DNA of 7,659 bases from Cyanobacteria bacterium UBA3803 (GCA_002369055.1 DFEL01000094.1:1-7659); one strand, 5' to 3'. Shown: positions 1-6,235, counted from the first letter of the stretch. Notes: generated by a model from the sequence alone, not told the origin. Program-made: numbers and translations.

Positions 1-30
1 TACACTCGCTATTTGAATTATAAAATTCTC

Positions 31-56
31 GGGCAACCTTCGGTTGCCCTTTTTTT
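31..56 (+). terminator. Rho-independent terminator of an upstream gene outside the window
   Basis: A perfect 8-bp GC-rich stem (GGGCAACC / GGTTGCCC, arms 31-38 and 42-49) with a three-base loop is followed by seven T residues (50-56). This is a textbook intrinsic terminator for plus-strand transcription entering from the left. The first 30 bases carry stop codons in two frames (TGA at 14-16, TAA at 21-23), so an upstream coding region could end there, but too little remains to name it. Confidence 0.9.
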
Positions 57-82
57 GTTACACATGTAATTGTAAAAATATG

Positions 83-91
83 TGATAAAAT
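83..91 (+). promoter_or_regulatory. Candidate extended -10 promoter of the YjbQ gene
   Basis: TG-A-TAAAAT fits an extended -10 element (TG-n-TAtAAT). There is no good -35 at 16-18 bp upstream. Transcription would start near 97-98, right at an inverted repeat (94-124) that would then form the 5' end of the mRNA. The same TGATARAAT string recurs before the glycosyltransferase and HD-GYP genes, which supports it. Confidence 0.45.
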
Positions 92-93
92 TT

Positions 94-124
94 AAAAATT
101 GTGATTTTAATTCTCACAATTTTT
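94..124 (+). promoter_or_regulatory. Perfect 11-bp inverted repeat in the YjbQ leader (operator or attenuator-like hairpin)
   Basis: The arms AAAAATTGTGA (94-104) and TCACAATTTTT (114-124) are perfectly complementary around a 9-base loop, and the T run continues to 128. As RNA it would be an A/U-rich hairpin followed by U residues, ending about 18 bases before the ribosome binding site. As DNA it is a TTGTGA/TCACAA dyad with a 9-bp centre. It could be a weak attenuator, a second terminator for upstream transcription, or an operator; the sequence alone does not decide. Confidence 0.5.
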
Positions 125-153
125 TTTTATTAATATATAACAAGGAGATTTTC

Positions 154-570
154 ATGCCTGTAATAAACGAGAAATTTCAGATACACACAAACGGTTTTAC
201 GGATATTATAGATGTAACAAAGAATATTCAAAATGCTGTATATATGCACTCTTTAAAAGATGCGTCCGTTATTTGTTATGTTTCGGGCAGTACGGCATCA
301 TTAACTACAATAGAATTTGAACCGGGACTTCTTGTCGATTTACCTGAAGCGTTGGAACGCATTGCCCCACAAAATATTGAATATCATCATGACGAAACCT
401 GGCATGACGGAAATGGTTATGCACACGTAAGAGCAGCTATTATGGGTAATTCGCTATCAATTCCGCTTATAGACGGTGCATTACAACTTGGAACTTGGCA
501 GCAAGTCGTATTAATAGACTTTGATAACAAAGCCAGAACAAGAACCGTTTACATTCAGATTATTTATTGA
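154..570 (+). CDS. yjbQ: YjbQ family protein (UPF0047; secondary thiamine-phosphate synthase annotation)
   Basis: A 138-residue protein, the normal length for the UPF0047/YjbQ family. Visible family motifs are GSTASLTTIE (45-54), YHHD (77-80), WHDGNGYAHVRAA (83-95), LGTWQQ (112-117) and DFDNKAR (122-128). His78, His79, His84 and His91 lie in the conserved His-rich region and probably form the metal/active-site cluster. It is the GST variant of the first motif rather than the HTT variant. E. coli YjbQ has weak thiamine-phosphate synthase activity, but the true role of the family is unsettled, so the product name should be read loosely. ATG 154 is chosen because AAGGAG (142-147) lies 6 bases upstream. 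An in-frame ATG at 82 would add 24 non-conserved residues and remove this spacing. The protein has no signal peptide and should be cytosolic. The gene stands alone and ends tail-to-tail with the GH57 gene. Confidence 0.92.
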   Translation: MPVINEKFQIHTNGFTDIIDVTKNIQNAVYMHSLKDASVICYVSGSTASLTTIEFEPGLLVDLPEALERIAPQNIEYHHDETWHDGNGYAHVRAAIMGNSLSIPLIDGALQLGTWQQVVLIDFDNKARTRTVYIQIIY

Positions 571-2822
571 TAAACAAGTTGTTTTGGTCTTTGCATTGTT
601 AAAAGCAATTCTTGCGGAATTGCACTTTCTATGATGCCTGAATCTGCGGGTGCAAAGAAAAATTCCACCATTTCACCTTCCGCAACATCAATAACGTCAA
701 ATGGAATACTTATATCTATTACGCTATCATAAGCAACTTTAATTTGTTCGTTATTTTGCATACACCATAAGCCATTCGCCATAGATTTTGAAAATTGTAA
801 AGGTCTTAGCATGCCGTTTACAAATGAAATTTTAATTTCGGCACCAAATTTTTCTCTCAAAAGTTGATAAATATCTTCAGTTTTACTTATTAATCTTATA
901 TGAGAAAGATTTTGCAATTTAGAGCGATTTCTAAGATAAATAAACATTTGTCTGACAGCTTGAGTATTATTTTCCTTTATTTCGTTGTCAATATAAAATC
1001 TTAAATATATATTATCCTTGTCAAACCCAAATTTAATTTTATCAAAAAGATTTATATCCTCAGAATAAGAATTTTCAGAAAGCGAAATAATACCTGCATT
1101 TAACCATTCATCATCAATTTTATCCTGACCGTCCATCGACGGAGTTATAGCAGCCGTCGGCAAACTTGAAGGGCTGTTTGGCATTGAAATAGGAACATTT
1201 AAATATTGCGGAACTTCTATTTCTAACAATTTATATACATTTTTCAAATGCTCTCTGAATAAATAATCAAACACATGGTCTTGACCGGAATTATTAGGCT
1301 CACCATACCACCAAAACCAATCACTGCCTTCCGCTATATATATTTCATGGCGTGCTTTATCAATATTTGGATGAGCAGGATTTTTTGCAACAAATTGCAT
1401 AAAATCATCTCTTACTTTTTTTAAAGCATTCCAAGCCTGATTTTTAGTTGGTTCGCCTATCCAAAGCTGAAAATTTCTGTTTATCCAAGAACCTGAGTAT
1501 AATTTTGAAAGTTTTTTTATATTTTTATCTTTTTCAAGATAATCACTTATTAAAACTGTTTCGAGAGTATCATCGTTTTCAATAAGTTGATATATAGCAC
1601 GCAAAAAGTTAGAACCGTCATCAACGTAATTTTCCCAAGAATTTTCACCGTCTAATGCAATAGTAAGTAAATGAGAATCATCAGGAGATGCAAAAATTTT
1701 ACTTTGAATAACTTTTATTCTGTCATATAAATCATTTGCCGCTTTTTGAGTATCAACATTCGGATATTCAAAACTTATAAGATTTGGTATCATTGAATCT
1801 CTGAAAATCATATTAATTTTTGAATTATTCCTTGCCGTATATTCATAAGGCTTTAATAAATGATACGGATCAGCCAAATGTCCTTTAAAATCTCTTACAA
1901 ATTCAAAGTTAATCGAATTTGCCAAAATACCTTCATCCGCAATAGTCCATTCAACACCTAAATCTGACAGCATTTCCATTGTTTTTGAACTGACACAATG
2001 CTCAGGAGGCCAAATACCTTTAGGACGTTTTCCAAAAATTTCTTCCATTGTATCTAATGCCATTTTTGTCTGAGCAATAGCATCTTTTGCCATTTTTAAG
2101 TTAGACGGCAAAACTTCCGGATTTGCAATATTTCTGTGAGCACATTTTATATCCAGCAAAATAGGCAAAATCGGATGATACATAGGACTTGTAGTAATTT
2201 CAATTTTACCCGCATCCATGTAGTTTTTATATGTCGGAATTATTTGTCTTATAATTTCATATTGATATTTTAAAATCGTCTTTCTGTCTTCAAGAGTAAA
2301 GCCTGAACCCTTTTCAGCCAGTTCTTTTAATTCCGGATAGATATTGGCATATATTGGGTCAAACCATGCCAAATTAAACCAAGCCATAATATCAGAATAC
2401 TCTTGATTTGAATATTCTTCTATATCATAAATATTTTTGTAAACCCTTTTTTCGTACAATTGTCGATATTCTTCGTGATGCGAAATCATTGAACTAAAAT
2501 TAGCATCAAAAAAGTTTGTTAAAATAAATTTTTTATCATCATCCGTCAAATCTTCAACAGGTGTTGTCGTTAAGCGAGAATGAACATCTTGATAATTATT
2601 TTCACCATAGTCAATAAGAGATTGTAAAAGCATTGGCACAAGGTTGAAATTTAATTTGAGCTTTGGAAACTCATTCATTAAAAGCACCATGTCCAAATAA
2701 TCTTTAACTGCATGCATTCTAACCCAAGGCAACAAATAATCACTGTCTTGATTTAATTTGTAAGACGGCTGATGCATGTGCCAATAGAATGCTATTGATA
2801 ATTTTTTTTGTTCGTTGACCAT
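564..2822 (-). CDS. Glycoside hydrolase family 57 protein, amylopullulanase-like group
   Basis: A 752-residue GH57 enzyme that should act on alpha-1,4 (perhaps also alpha-1,6) glucan such as glycogen. Residues 1 to about 430 form the GH57 catalytic part: HMHQP (15-19), PWVRMHAVKDY (32-42), TSPMYHPILP (211-220), GIWPPEH (269-275) with Glu274 as likely nucleophile, and ALDGENSWENY (389-399) with Asp391 as likely acid/base. A helical stretch with GSDWFWWYG (499-507) follows. After a Pro/Ser-rich linker (about 545-562) comes a beta-rich C-terminal module (about 563-752), resembling the glucodextranase-C or carbohydrate-binding type domains of this group. Both catalytic residues are present, so it should be active. 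There is no signal peptide, suggesting cytoplasmic action on storage glucan. The exact specificity (amylase, pullulanase or glucanotransferase) cannot be read from the sequence. ATG 2822 has an in-frame stop two codons upstream, so it is the most upstream ATG possible, yet it lacks a close Shine-Dalgarno. The gene may be read with the 84-residue gene 82 bp upstream or from its own weak promoter. Confidence 0.9.
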   Translation of the reverse strand: MVNEQKKLSIAFYWHMHQPSYKLNQDSDYLLPWVRMHAVKDYLDMVLLMNEFPKLKLNFNLVPMLLQSLIDYGENNYQDVHSRLTTTPVEDLTDDDKKFILTNFFDANFSSMISHHEEYRQLYEKRVYKNIYDIEEYSNQEYSDIMAWFNLAWFDPIYANIYPELKELAEKGSGFTLEDRKTILKYQYEIIRQIIPTYKNYMDAGKIEITTSPMYHPILPILLDIKCAHRNIANPEVLPSNLKMAKDAIAQTKMALDTMEEIFGKRPKGIWPPEHCVSSKTMEMLSDLGVEWTIADEGILANSINFEFVRDFKGHLADPYHLLKPYEYTARNNSKINMIFRDSMIPNLISFEYPNVDTQKAANDLYDRIKVIQSKIFASPDDSHLLTIALDGENSWENYVDDGSNFLRAIYQLIENDDTLETVLISDYLEKDKNIKKLSKLYSGSWINRNFQLWIGEPTKNQAWNALKKVRDDFMQFVAKNPAHPNIDKARHEIYIAEGSDWFWWYGEPNNSGQDHVFDYLFREHLKNVYKLLEIEVPQYLNVPISMPNSPSSLPTAAITPSMDGQDKIDDEWLNAGIISLSENSYSEDINLFDKIKFGFDKDNIYLRFYIDNEIKENNTQAVRQMFIYLRNRSKLQNLSHIRLISKTEDIYQLLREKFGAEIKISFVNGMLRPLQFSKSMANGLWCMQNNEQIKVAYDSVIDISIPFDVIDVAEGEMVEFFFAPADSGIIESAIPQELLLTMQRPKQLVYQ

Positions 2823-2870
2823 TAACTAAATCGTACTTTAAAAACATCCTCTTGGCAAGAAAGTTTTACT

Positions 2871-2879
2871 ATTTTGTCA
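2871..2879 (-). promoter_or_regulatory. Weak candidate extended -10 element for the GH57 gene
   Basis: On the minus strand TG-A-CAAAAT (reading 2879 to 2871) resembles the TGATARAAT element seen before other genes here, with C for the first T of the hexamer. It would start RNA near 2864 and give a leader of about 42 bases. No -35 is apparent and no terminator is visible after the upstream 84-residue gene, so the GH57 gene may instead be cotranscribed from 3209-3237. Confidence 0.25.
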
Positions 2880-2904
2880 TAATATTTTTAAGCGTATCCT
2901 TTAA

Positions 2905-3159
2905 TTATTTGTCTGAATTAAAAACACATTTTGACATCGTAAGTTCAAAACATTTATCTAACATTCTGTTAGTTTTTTCCATTTTTCTTACAATTATATT
3001 TATAGAATTTGCAAAATCCTCTTGTTCCAAACCTGTATAATCATTTTCCGCCGAATTTGCAATAACCTTTAAACTGCTCAAATATTCTCTATAATCTCCG
3101 AGCATTTCACTGAATAATGCTTCAATTGCTTTATCTTTTACCATTTCTAATTGTGCCAT
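2905..3159 (-). CDS. Hypothetical 84-residue helical protein
   Basis: I do not recognise this family. The protein is 84 residues, highly charged and almost free of proline, and looks mainly alpha-helical throughout, with no membrane segment or signal peptide. Two cysteines (Cys70, Cys78) sit near the C-terminus. The gene is credible because a strong Shine-Dalgarno (AAAGGAG on the minus strand) lies 8 bases before ATG 3159 and a near-consensus promoter lies further upstream. A GTG at 3168 in the same frame is rejected as start since it overlaps the Shine-Dalgarno. It is divergent from a small HTH regulator gene and lies 82 bp upstream of the GH57 gene on the same strand, so it may be the first gene of a two-gene unit. 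The arrangement suggests it is a target of the HTH protein; its function is unknown. Confidence 0.75.
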   Translation of the reverse strand: MAQLEMVKDKAIEALFSEMLGDYREYLSSLKVIANSAENDYTGLEQEDFANSINIIVRKMEKTNRMLDKCFELTMSKCVFNSDK

Positions 3160-3188
3160 TTTTACCACTCCTTTAAGTTTTATTTCTA

Positions 3189-3229
3189 ATAATATTCTCT
3201 ATGCGAATATTATATACGATTAGCGAATA
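3189..3229. promoter_or_regulatory. Candidate operator: dyad plus 20-bp-spaced direct repeats
   Basis: A dyad with 9-bp arms (ATAATATTC 3189-3197, GAATATTAT 3205-3213) around a 7-base centre covers the transcription start and overlaps the -10 of the minus-strand promoter. In addition GCGAATA occurs at 3203-3209 and 3223-3229, exactly 20 bp apart and so on the same face of the helix, flanking that -10 box. This is a usual position for a repressor site. The adjacent Cro/C1-type regulator is the obvious candidate to bind it, which is inference from proximity. Confidence 0.55.
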
Positions 3230-3237
3230 AAATACAA
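3209..3237 (-). promoter_or_regulatory. Sigma-70-type promoter of the 84-residue gene
   Basis: On the minus strand TTGTAT (3237-3232) is followed, after exactly 17 bp, by a perfect TATAAT (3214-3209). Transcription should start near 3202, giving a leader of about 43 bases that includes the Shine-Dalgarno. This is the best-matching promoter of the window, and its -10 lies inside the candidate operator. Confidence 0.75.
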
Positions 3238-3250
3238 CCTTACAGATAAA

Positions 3251-3256
3251 TATAAT
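3251..3256 (+). promoter_or_regulatory. -10 box of the HTH regulator gene, probably leaderless
   Basis: A consensus TATAAT ends 12 bases before ATG 3269, so RNA would start about 6 bases before the start codon. The absence of any Shine-Dalgarno before this ATG agrees with leaderless or near-leaderless translation. No consensus -35 is seen; the position it would take (about 3228-3233) touches the second GCGAATA repeat, so a protein bound there could affect this promoter as well. Confidence 0.5.
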
Positions 3257-3268
3257 AAAATAATCTTT

Positions 3269-3475
3269 ATGATTAAAAATAAATTATCTGAAATAATGGG
3301 TAGAAAAAGAATTAAAATGTCAGAAATCGCCAGAATGACTAATATTGGATATCCAACTATCCAAAGAATTTATCATAATCAAATAAAAAGTATTGAATTT
3401 GAAAAGCTTGATAAACTTTGCAATTATTTGGAATGTACACCTAACGATATTTTAGAATTTACACCTGATAATTAA
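3269..3475 (+). CDS. Small Cro/C1-type helix-turn-helix transcriptional regulator
   Basis: A 68-residue, single-domain DNA-binding protein of the XRE/Cro-C1 type (HTH_26-like). The helix-turn-helix covers about residues 17-38: MSEIARMTNI, the turn at GYP, and the recognition helix TIQRIYHNQ. It is followed by the typical EFEKLDKLCNYLECTPNDIL segment (43-62). There is no sensor or dimerisation domain beyond the five-helix fold, as usual for this short class. It should act as a dimer on an operator; the dyad and repeats at 3189-3229 are the likely site. The ATG has no Shine-Dalgarno but a TATAAT lies 12 bases upstream, suggesting a leaderless mRNA, as known for lambda cI made from PRM. The glycosyltransferase gene starts 20 bp after its stop codon and may be read through from here. 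Confidence 0.88.
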   Translation: MIKNKLSEIMGRKRIKMSEIARMTNIGYPTIQRIYHNQIKSIEFEKLDKLCNYLECTPNDILEFTPDN

Positions 3476-3480
3476 GTTTG

Positions 3481-3489
3481 TGATAGAAT
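3481..3489 (+). promoter_or_regulatory. Extended -10 element directly before the glycosyltransferase ATG
   Basis: TG-A-TAGAAT ends 6 bases before ATG 3496, placing the expected transcription start at or next to the A of the start codon. No Shine-Dalgarno is present in the 20-bp gap after the HTH stop codon. Both facts point to a leaderless transcript. The 13-base context TGTGATAGAATTT matches that before the YjbQ gene (81-93) except for one base. Confidence 0.5.
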
Positions 3490-3495
3490 TTTTCT

Positions 3496-4551
3496 ATGAA
3501 AATTCTTTTTGTTACTGATTTATACCCTGTAAAAGAAACTGAAAAATACACTCCAAAAACGCTTTATAATTTTGTTAAAGAATGGGAGAATATGGGGCAT
3601 ACGGTCAGTATACTAAAGCCTAACTTTTTGTTAAATTCTTTCTTTAGAAAAAAGCCTTTTTACAAAACAGGTGAATATGGCAGTGTTTATAATGTAAATT
3701 ATCATACACCGTTTTTGTTTGATGTAACAAAAAAACTTCCAAAGTTTGATTACGATGTAATAGTTGCACACATGCCGTCAGGAATAATTTTTTCAAACAA
3801 ATTGAAGGGCAAAAAAATTTGTGCGGTTCACGTTTCGGATATAGAAGTTTTAACTAATCCGATATATTCCGTTTATTTTAAATCACAAATGGAAAAAGCG
3901 TATCAAAATGCTGACGGAATTGCGTGCAGAAGTCAAGTTTTGAAAAACAAATTTTTAAAACTTTATCCGCAATATGCCCAAAAAACTTTTTTATGTGAAA
4001 GCGGAACGGATTTTGAACCTATACTTCGGACAAACAATCCACGAAAAAATATTTTGACTTGTGCTAATTTAATTAAACGTAAAAATATCGACAAACTAAT
4101 ACGTGTAATTAACGAAGAACAAAAATATAATCTCACCGTAATAGGTGGAGGAAAAGAATTTAATAAATTACAAAAAATTGCAAGTAAAAATATTAAATTT
4201 ACCGGTTATTTAGAAAAATCAAAAGTTATTGAAGAAATGAAAAATGCAGATATTTTTATTTTACCCAGCGTAAATGAAACTTTTGGTATGGTGTATTTAG
4301 AGGCTATGACTTGCGGATGCATTACTGTTGGAATTACAAATGAAGGTATTGACGGAATAATTAAAAACGAAGAAAACGGTTTTTTAATAAGACCAACACA
4401 AAATGATATTAAAAAAGTTTTAAATAAAATTTCAGATTTAAATGAACAACAGATAGAAAATATATTACGAAATTGTTACAACACTGTTATTTGCTATAAT
4501 TCCGCACATTGTGCCGAAAAATATTTGGAAAATATATTAAAGATTATATAA
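3496..4551 (+). CDS. Glycosyltransferase family 4 (GT-B fold) protein
   Basis: A 351-residue GT-B glycosyltransferase that transfers a sugar from a nucleotide-sugar donor, probably to a lipid-linked, cell-surface or exopolysaccharide acceptor. The N-terminal acceptor domain (1 to about 170) starts with the Rossmann strand MKILFVTDLYP and has an AHMPSG loop (91-96). The C-terminal donor domain (about 180-330) has NLIKRKNID (191-199), VIGGGKE (215-221), FTGYL (235-239) and the retaining-type E-x7-E motif NETFGMVYLE (Glu261, Glu269), followed by GCITVGI and ENGFLI. Length and order are normal for GT4. There is no membrane segment; such enzymes work at the inner face of the membrane. Donor and acceptor cannot be told. 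It follows the HTH gene by 20 bp but seems to have its own leaderless promoter, and no other polysaccharide gene is in view, so it is not part of a visible sugar cluster. Confidence 0.88.
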   Translation: MKILFVTDLYPVKETEKYTPKTLYNFVKEWENMGHTVSILKPNFLLNSFFRKKPFYKTGEYGSVYNVNYHTPFLFDVTKKLPKFDYDVIVAHMPSGIIFSNKLKGKKICAVHVSDIEVLTNPIYSVYFKSQMEKAYQNADGIACRSQVLKNKFLKLYPQYAQKTFLCESGTDFEPILRTNNPRKNILTCANLIKRKNIDKLIRVINEEQKYNLTVIGGGKEFNKLQKIASKNIKFTGYLEKSKVIEEMKNADIFILPSVNETFGMVYLEAMTCGCITVGITNEGIDGIIKNEENGFLIRPTQNDIKKVLNKISDLNEQQIENILRNCYNTVICYNSAHCAEKYLENILKII

Positions 4552-4576
4552 AGGATAAAAGTAACGACTATCTTTT

Positions 4577-4585
4577 TGCTATAAT
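4577..4585 (+). promoter_or_regulatory. Extended -10 promoter of the AGCS symporter gene
   Basis: TG-C-TATAAT is a perfect extended -10 element, 26 bp after the glycosyltransferase stop codon. RNA would start near 4592, giving a leader of about 43 bases. The leader begins with a small hairpin (AAGCA 4596-4600, TGCTT 4604-4608) and then carries AAAGGA (4616-4621) and AGGA (4626-4629) before ATG 4635. The symporter therefore appears to be transcribed on its own. Confidence 0.6.
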
Positions 4586-4634
4586 TATAGTACGCAAGCA
4601 TTTTGCTTATTTTACAAAGGAAGTTAGGATTTTA

Positions 4635-6173
4635 ATGTATAAAATTTTGTTTTCTATATTAGTGGTATTAGTGGCATTACAACAACAATGCTATGCCTTT
4701 AGTATTGATGCAACACTTGATAAATATGTAGCACCAATTTCGGATAAAATTGCAGGCTGGATATTCTTCCCTATATCTATATGTGGAACAGATGTCCCAA
4801 TAATAATCTTCTGGATTTTATTCGCAGGAATATTTTTCACGTTATACCTCAGAGGCATTGCAATTTGGGGTTTTAAACATGCTATTGACATATTGAGAAA
4901 ACCAACAGAAAAAGATGACAATAACGGAGAAGTTTCATCATTTCAAGCATTGGCAACGGCATTATCAGGAACAATTGGTTTAGGAAGTATTGCAGGAGTT
5001 GCTATTGCTATTTCTTTAGGTGGGCCGGGTGCAGCATTTTGGATTTTTATCGGCTCAATTTTCGGAATGTCTTTAAAATTTGTAGAAGCATCTCTGGCAG
5101 TAAAATATAGAAGATTTAACCTTGACGGTTCAATATCAGGCGGTCCGATGCACTATATGGCACACGGTTTAACACGTAAGAAATTACGCTGGCTTGGTCA
5201 GCCTTTATCTGTAATATTTGCTTGGTTATGTATTTTTGGAGGTATTACAGGCGGTAATATGATTCAAATCAATCAAGCAACTCAACAAATAGTCAATATT
5301 ACAGGTGGTGAAAACAGCATTCTTTACGGACAAAATTGGATTATTGGTTTAACTGTTGCCATTATTGTTGCTTTGATTATCGTTGGTGGTATTAAAGGGA
5401 TTGCAAAAGTTACTGAAAAAGTTGTTCCGTTTATGTGTGCTTTGTATATAATTTCAGGAATTATTGTAATTTTAGCAAATATTATGCACATTCCTCATGC
5501 AATTGCAATCATCGTAAAGCAGGCTTTTTTCCCTGAAGCAGTTGCGGGTGGCATATTTGGTACAATTATTATGGGTTTAAGACGTTCTGTCCAATGCAAT
5601 GAAGCAGGTACAGGTTCTGCACCTATTGCTTATGCTACGGTTAAGACTAACGAACCTGTTTCTCAAGGTTTTGTATCGCTTATTGAACCTTTTTTAACAG
5701 GTATGTTGTGCTTATTAACTGCTTTTGTAATAACAATTACGGATAATTATCACGTTGTTCAAGGAAGTATTACAGGTATTCAAATGACTTCTAAAGCATT
5801 TTCTTCCGTAATTTCATTCTTCCCTTACATTTTGGCTGTTGTTGTAGTTTTATTCGGACTATCAACATTAATTTCTTGGGCTTATTACGGACAAAAAGCG
5901 TGGAACTTTTTATTCGGTGAAGGTTATAAAAGAACTATTATTTTCCAACTTGCATATTGCGGATTTGTTATAATCGGCTCTGTTATGAACTTGCGTTCCG
6001 TAATTAATATTACGGATGCAATGATGATTTCAATGTCAGTGCCTAATATTATAACAATGTACTTTTTAGCACCTGAAATCAAACGGGATTTATGCGAATA
6101 TGCAAAACGACACAATATCGCTTATGCGTTTAATAAAAAATGGTTTGCAAAACTGGATAAAGAAAGTGATTAA
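4635..6173 (+). CDS. Sodium:alanine/glycine symporter of the AGCS family
   Basis: A 512-residue polytopic inner-membrane carrier that imports a small neutral amino acid (alanine, glycine) with Na+ or H+. Family motifs: FQALATALSGTIGLGSIAGV (103-122), the AGCS signature GGPGAAFWIFIGSIFG (129-144), FVEASLAVKYR (149-159), SGGPMHYM (168-175), GLRRSVQCNEAGTGSAP (314-330), EPVSQGFVSLIEPF (340-353) and LISWAYYGQKAW (412-423). About eleven hydrophobic spans are visible. ATG 4635 is chosen: it follows AGGA at 5 bases and opens directly into a hydrophobic segment. Starting at ATG 4509 would add 42 residues overlapping the glycosyltransferase and would place the start before the TG-C-TATAAT promoter. 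An extra N-terminal segment (1-21) resembles a signal peptide ending in CYA. The exact substrate is not readable. The gene converges with the HD-GYP gene. Confidence 0.92.
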   Translation: MYKILFSILVVLVALQQQCYAFSIDATLDKYVAPISDKIAGWIFFPISICGTDVPIIIFWILFAGIFFTLYLRGIAIWGFKHAIDILRKPTEKDDNNGEVSSFQALATALSGTIGLGSIAGVAIAISLGGPGAAFWIFIGSIFGMSLKFVEASLAVKYRRFNLDGSISGGPMHYMAHGLTRKKLRWLGQPLSVIFAWLCIFGGITGGNMIQINQATQQIVNITGGENSILYGQNWIIGLTVAIIVALIIVGGIKGIAKVTEKVVPFMCALYIISGIIVILANIMHIPHAIAIIVKQAFFPEAVAGGIFGTIIMGLRRSVQCNEAGTGSAPIAYATVKTNEPVSQGFVSLIEPFLTGMLCLLTAFVITITDNYHVVQGSITGIQMTSKAFSSVISFFPYILAVVVVLFGLSTLISWAYYGQKAWNFLFGEGYKRTIIFQLAYCGFVIIGSVMNLRSVINITDAMMISMSVPNIITMYFLAPEIKRDLCEYAKRHNIAYAFNKKWFAKLDKESD

Positions 6174-6235
6174 AAATTTTATTATGACAGTTTGAGTGTT
6201 ATCCGCTGAAAACACGTACATATTTGCAAAAAATT
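6174..6235. other. Convergent intergenic spacer without a clear terminator
   Basis: This 62-bp gap separates two converging genes. It holds a short 5-bp inverted repeat (GTGTT 6196-6200, AACAC 6211-6215) with a 10-base loop and no T run. GATTAAAA (6168-6175) and TTTTAATC (6234-6241) are complementary and enclose the stop codons of both genes, giving each gene the same TTAAA-TTTT ending on its own strand. A weak bidirectional terminator is possible but not convincing. Confidence 0.35.

Noticed and set aside
100..118. CRP-type site TGTGA-N-TCACA before the YjbQ gene
   Set aside because: The half-sites match but the centre is 9 bp, not the 6 bp of CRP/SYCRP1 sites, so I keep it only as an unassigned inverted repeat.
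82..153. N-terminal extension of the YjbQ gene starting at ATG 82
   Set aside because: It adds 24 residues outside the family, spans the inverted repeat and ignores the AAGGAG at correct distance before ATG 154.
2852..3040. Plus-strand hydrophobic 62-codon reading frame antisense to the 84-residue gene
   Set aside because: It starts with TTG without a Shine-Dalgarno and overlaps the better supported minus-strand gene. Its hydrophobic content is what AT-rich antisense of a helical gene gives.
2905..3475. Toxin-antitoxin pair made of the HTH protein and the 84-residue protein
   Set aside because: The genes are divergent rather than in one overlapping operon, and the 84-residue protein shows no toxin motif. 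A regulator with its target is the simpler reading.
4509..4634. Upstream start of the AGCS gene inside the glycosyltransferase gene
   Set aside because: It would lie before the TG-C-TATAAT promoter and add 42 residues without family similarity, while ATG 4635 has AGGA at 5 bases and directly opens a hydrophobic segment.
4691..4921. Minus-strand reading frame inside the AGCS gene
   Set aside because: It is fully contained in the conserved plus-strand coding region and has no family similarity.
5924..6115. Minus-strand reading frame inside the 3' part of the AGCS gene
   Set aside because: It is antisense to conserved membrane segments and has no recognisable motif.
3496..6173. Polysaccharide biosynthesis operon around the glycosyltransferase
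   Set aside because: No other sugar-synthesis gene is present. The neighbours are an HTH regulator and an amino-acid symporter with its own promoter.
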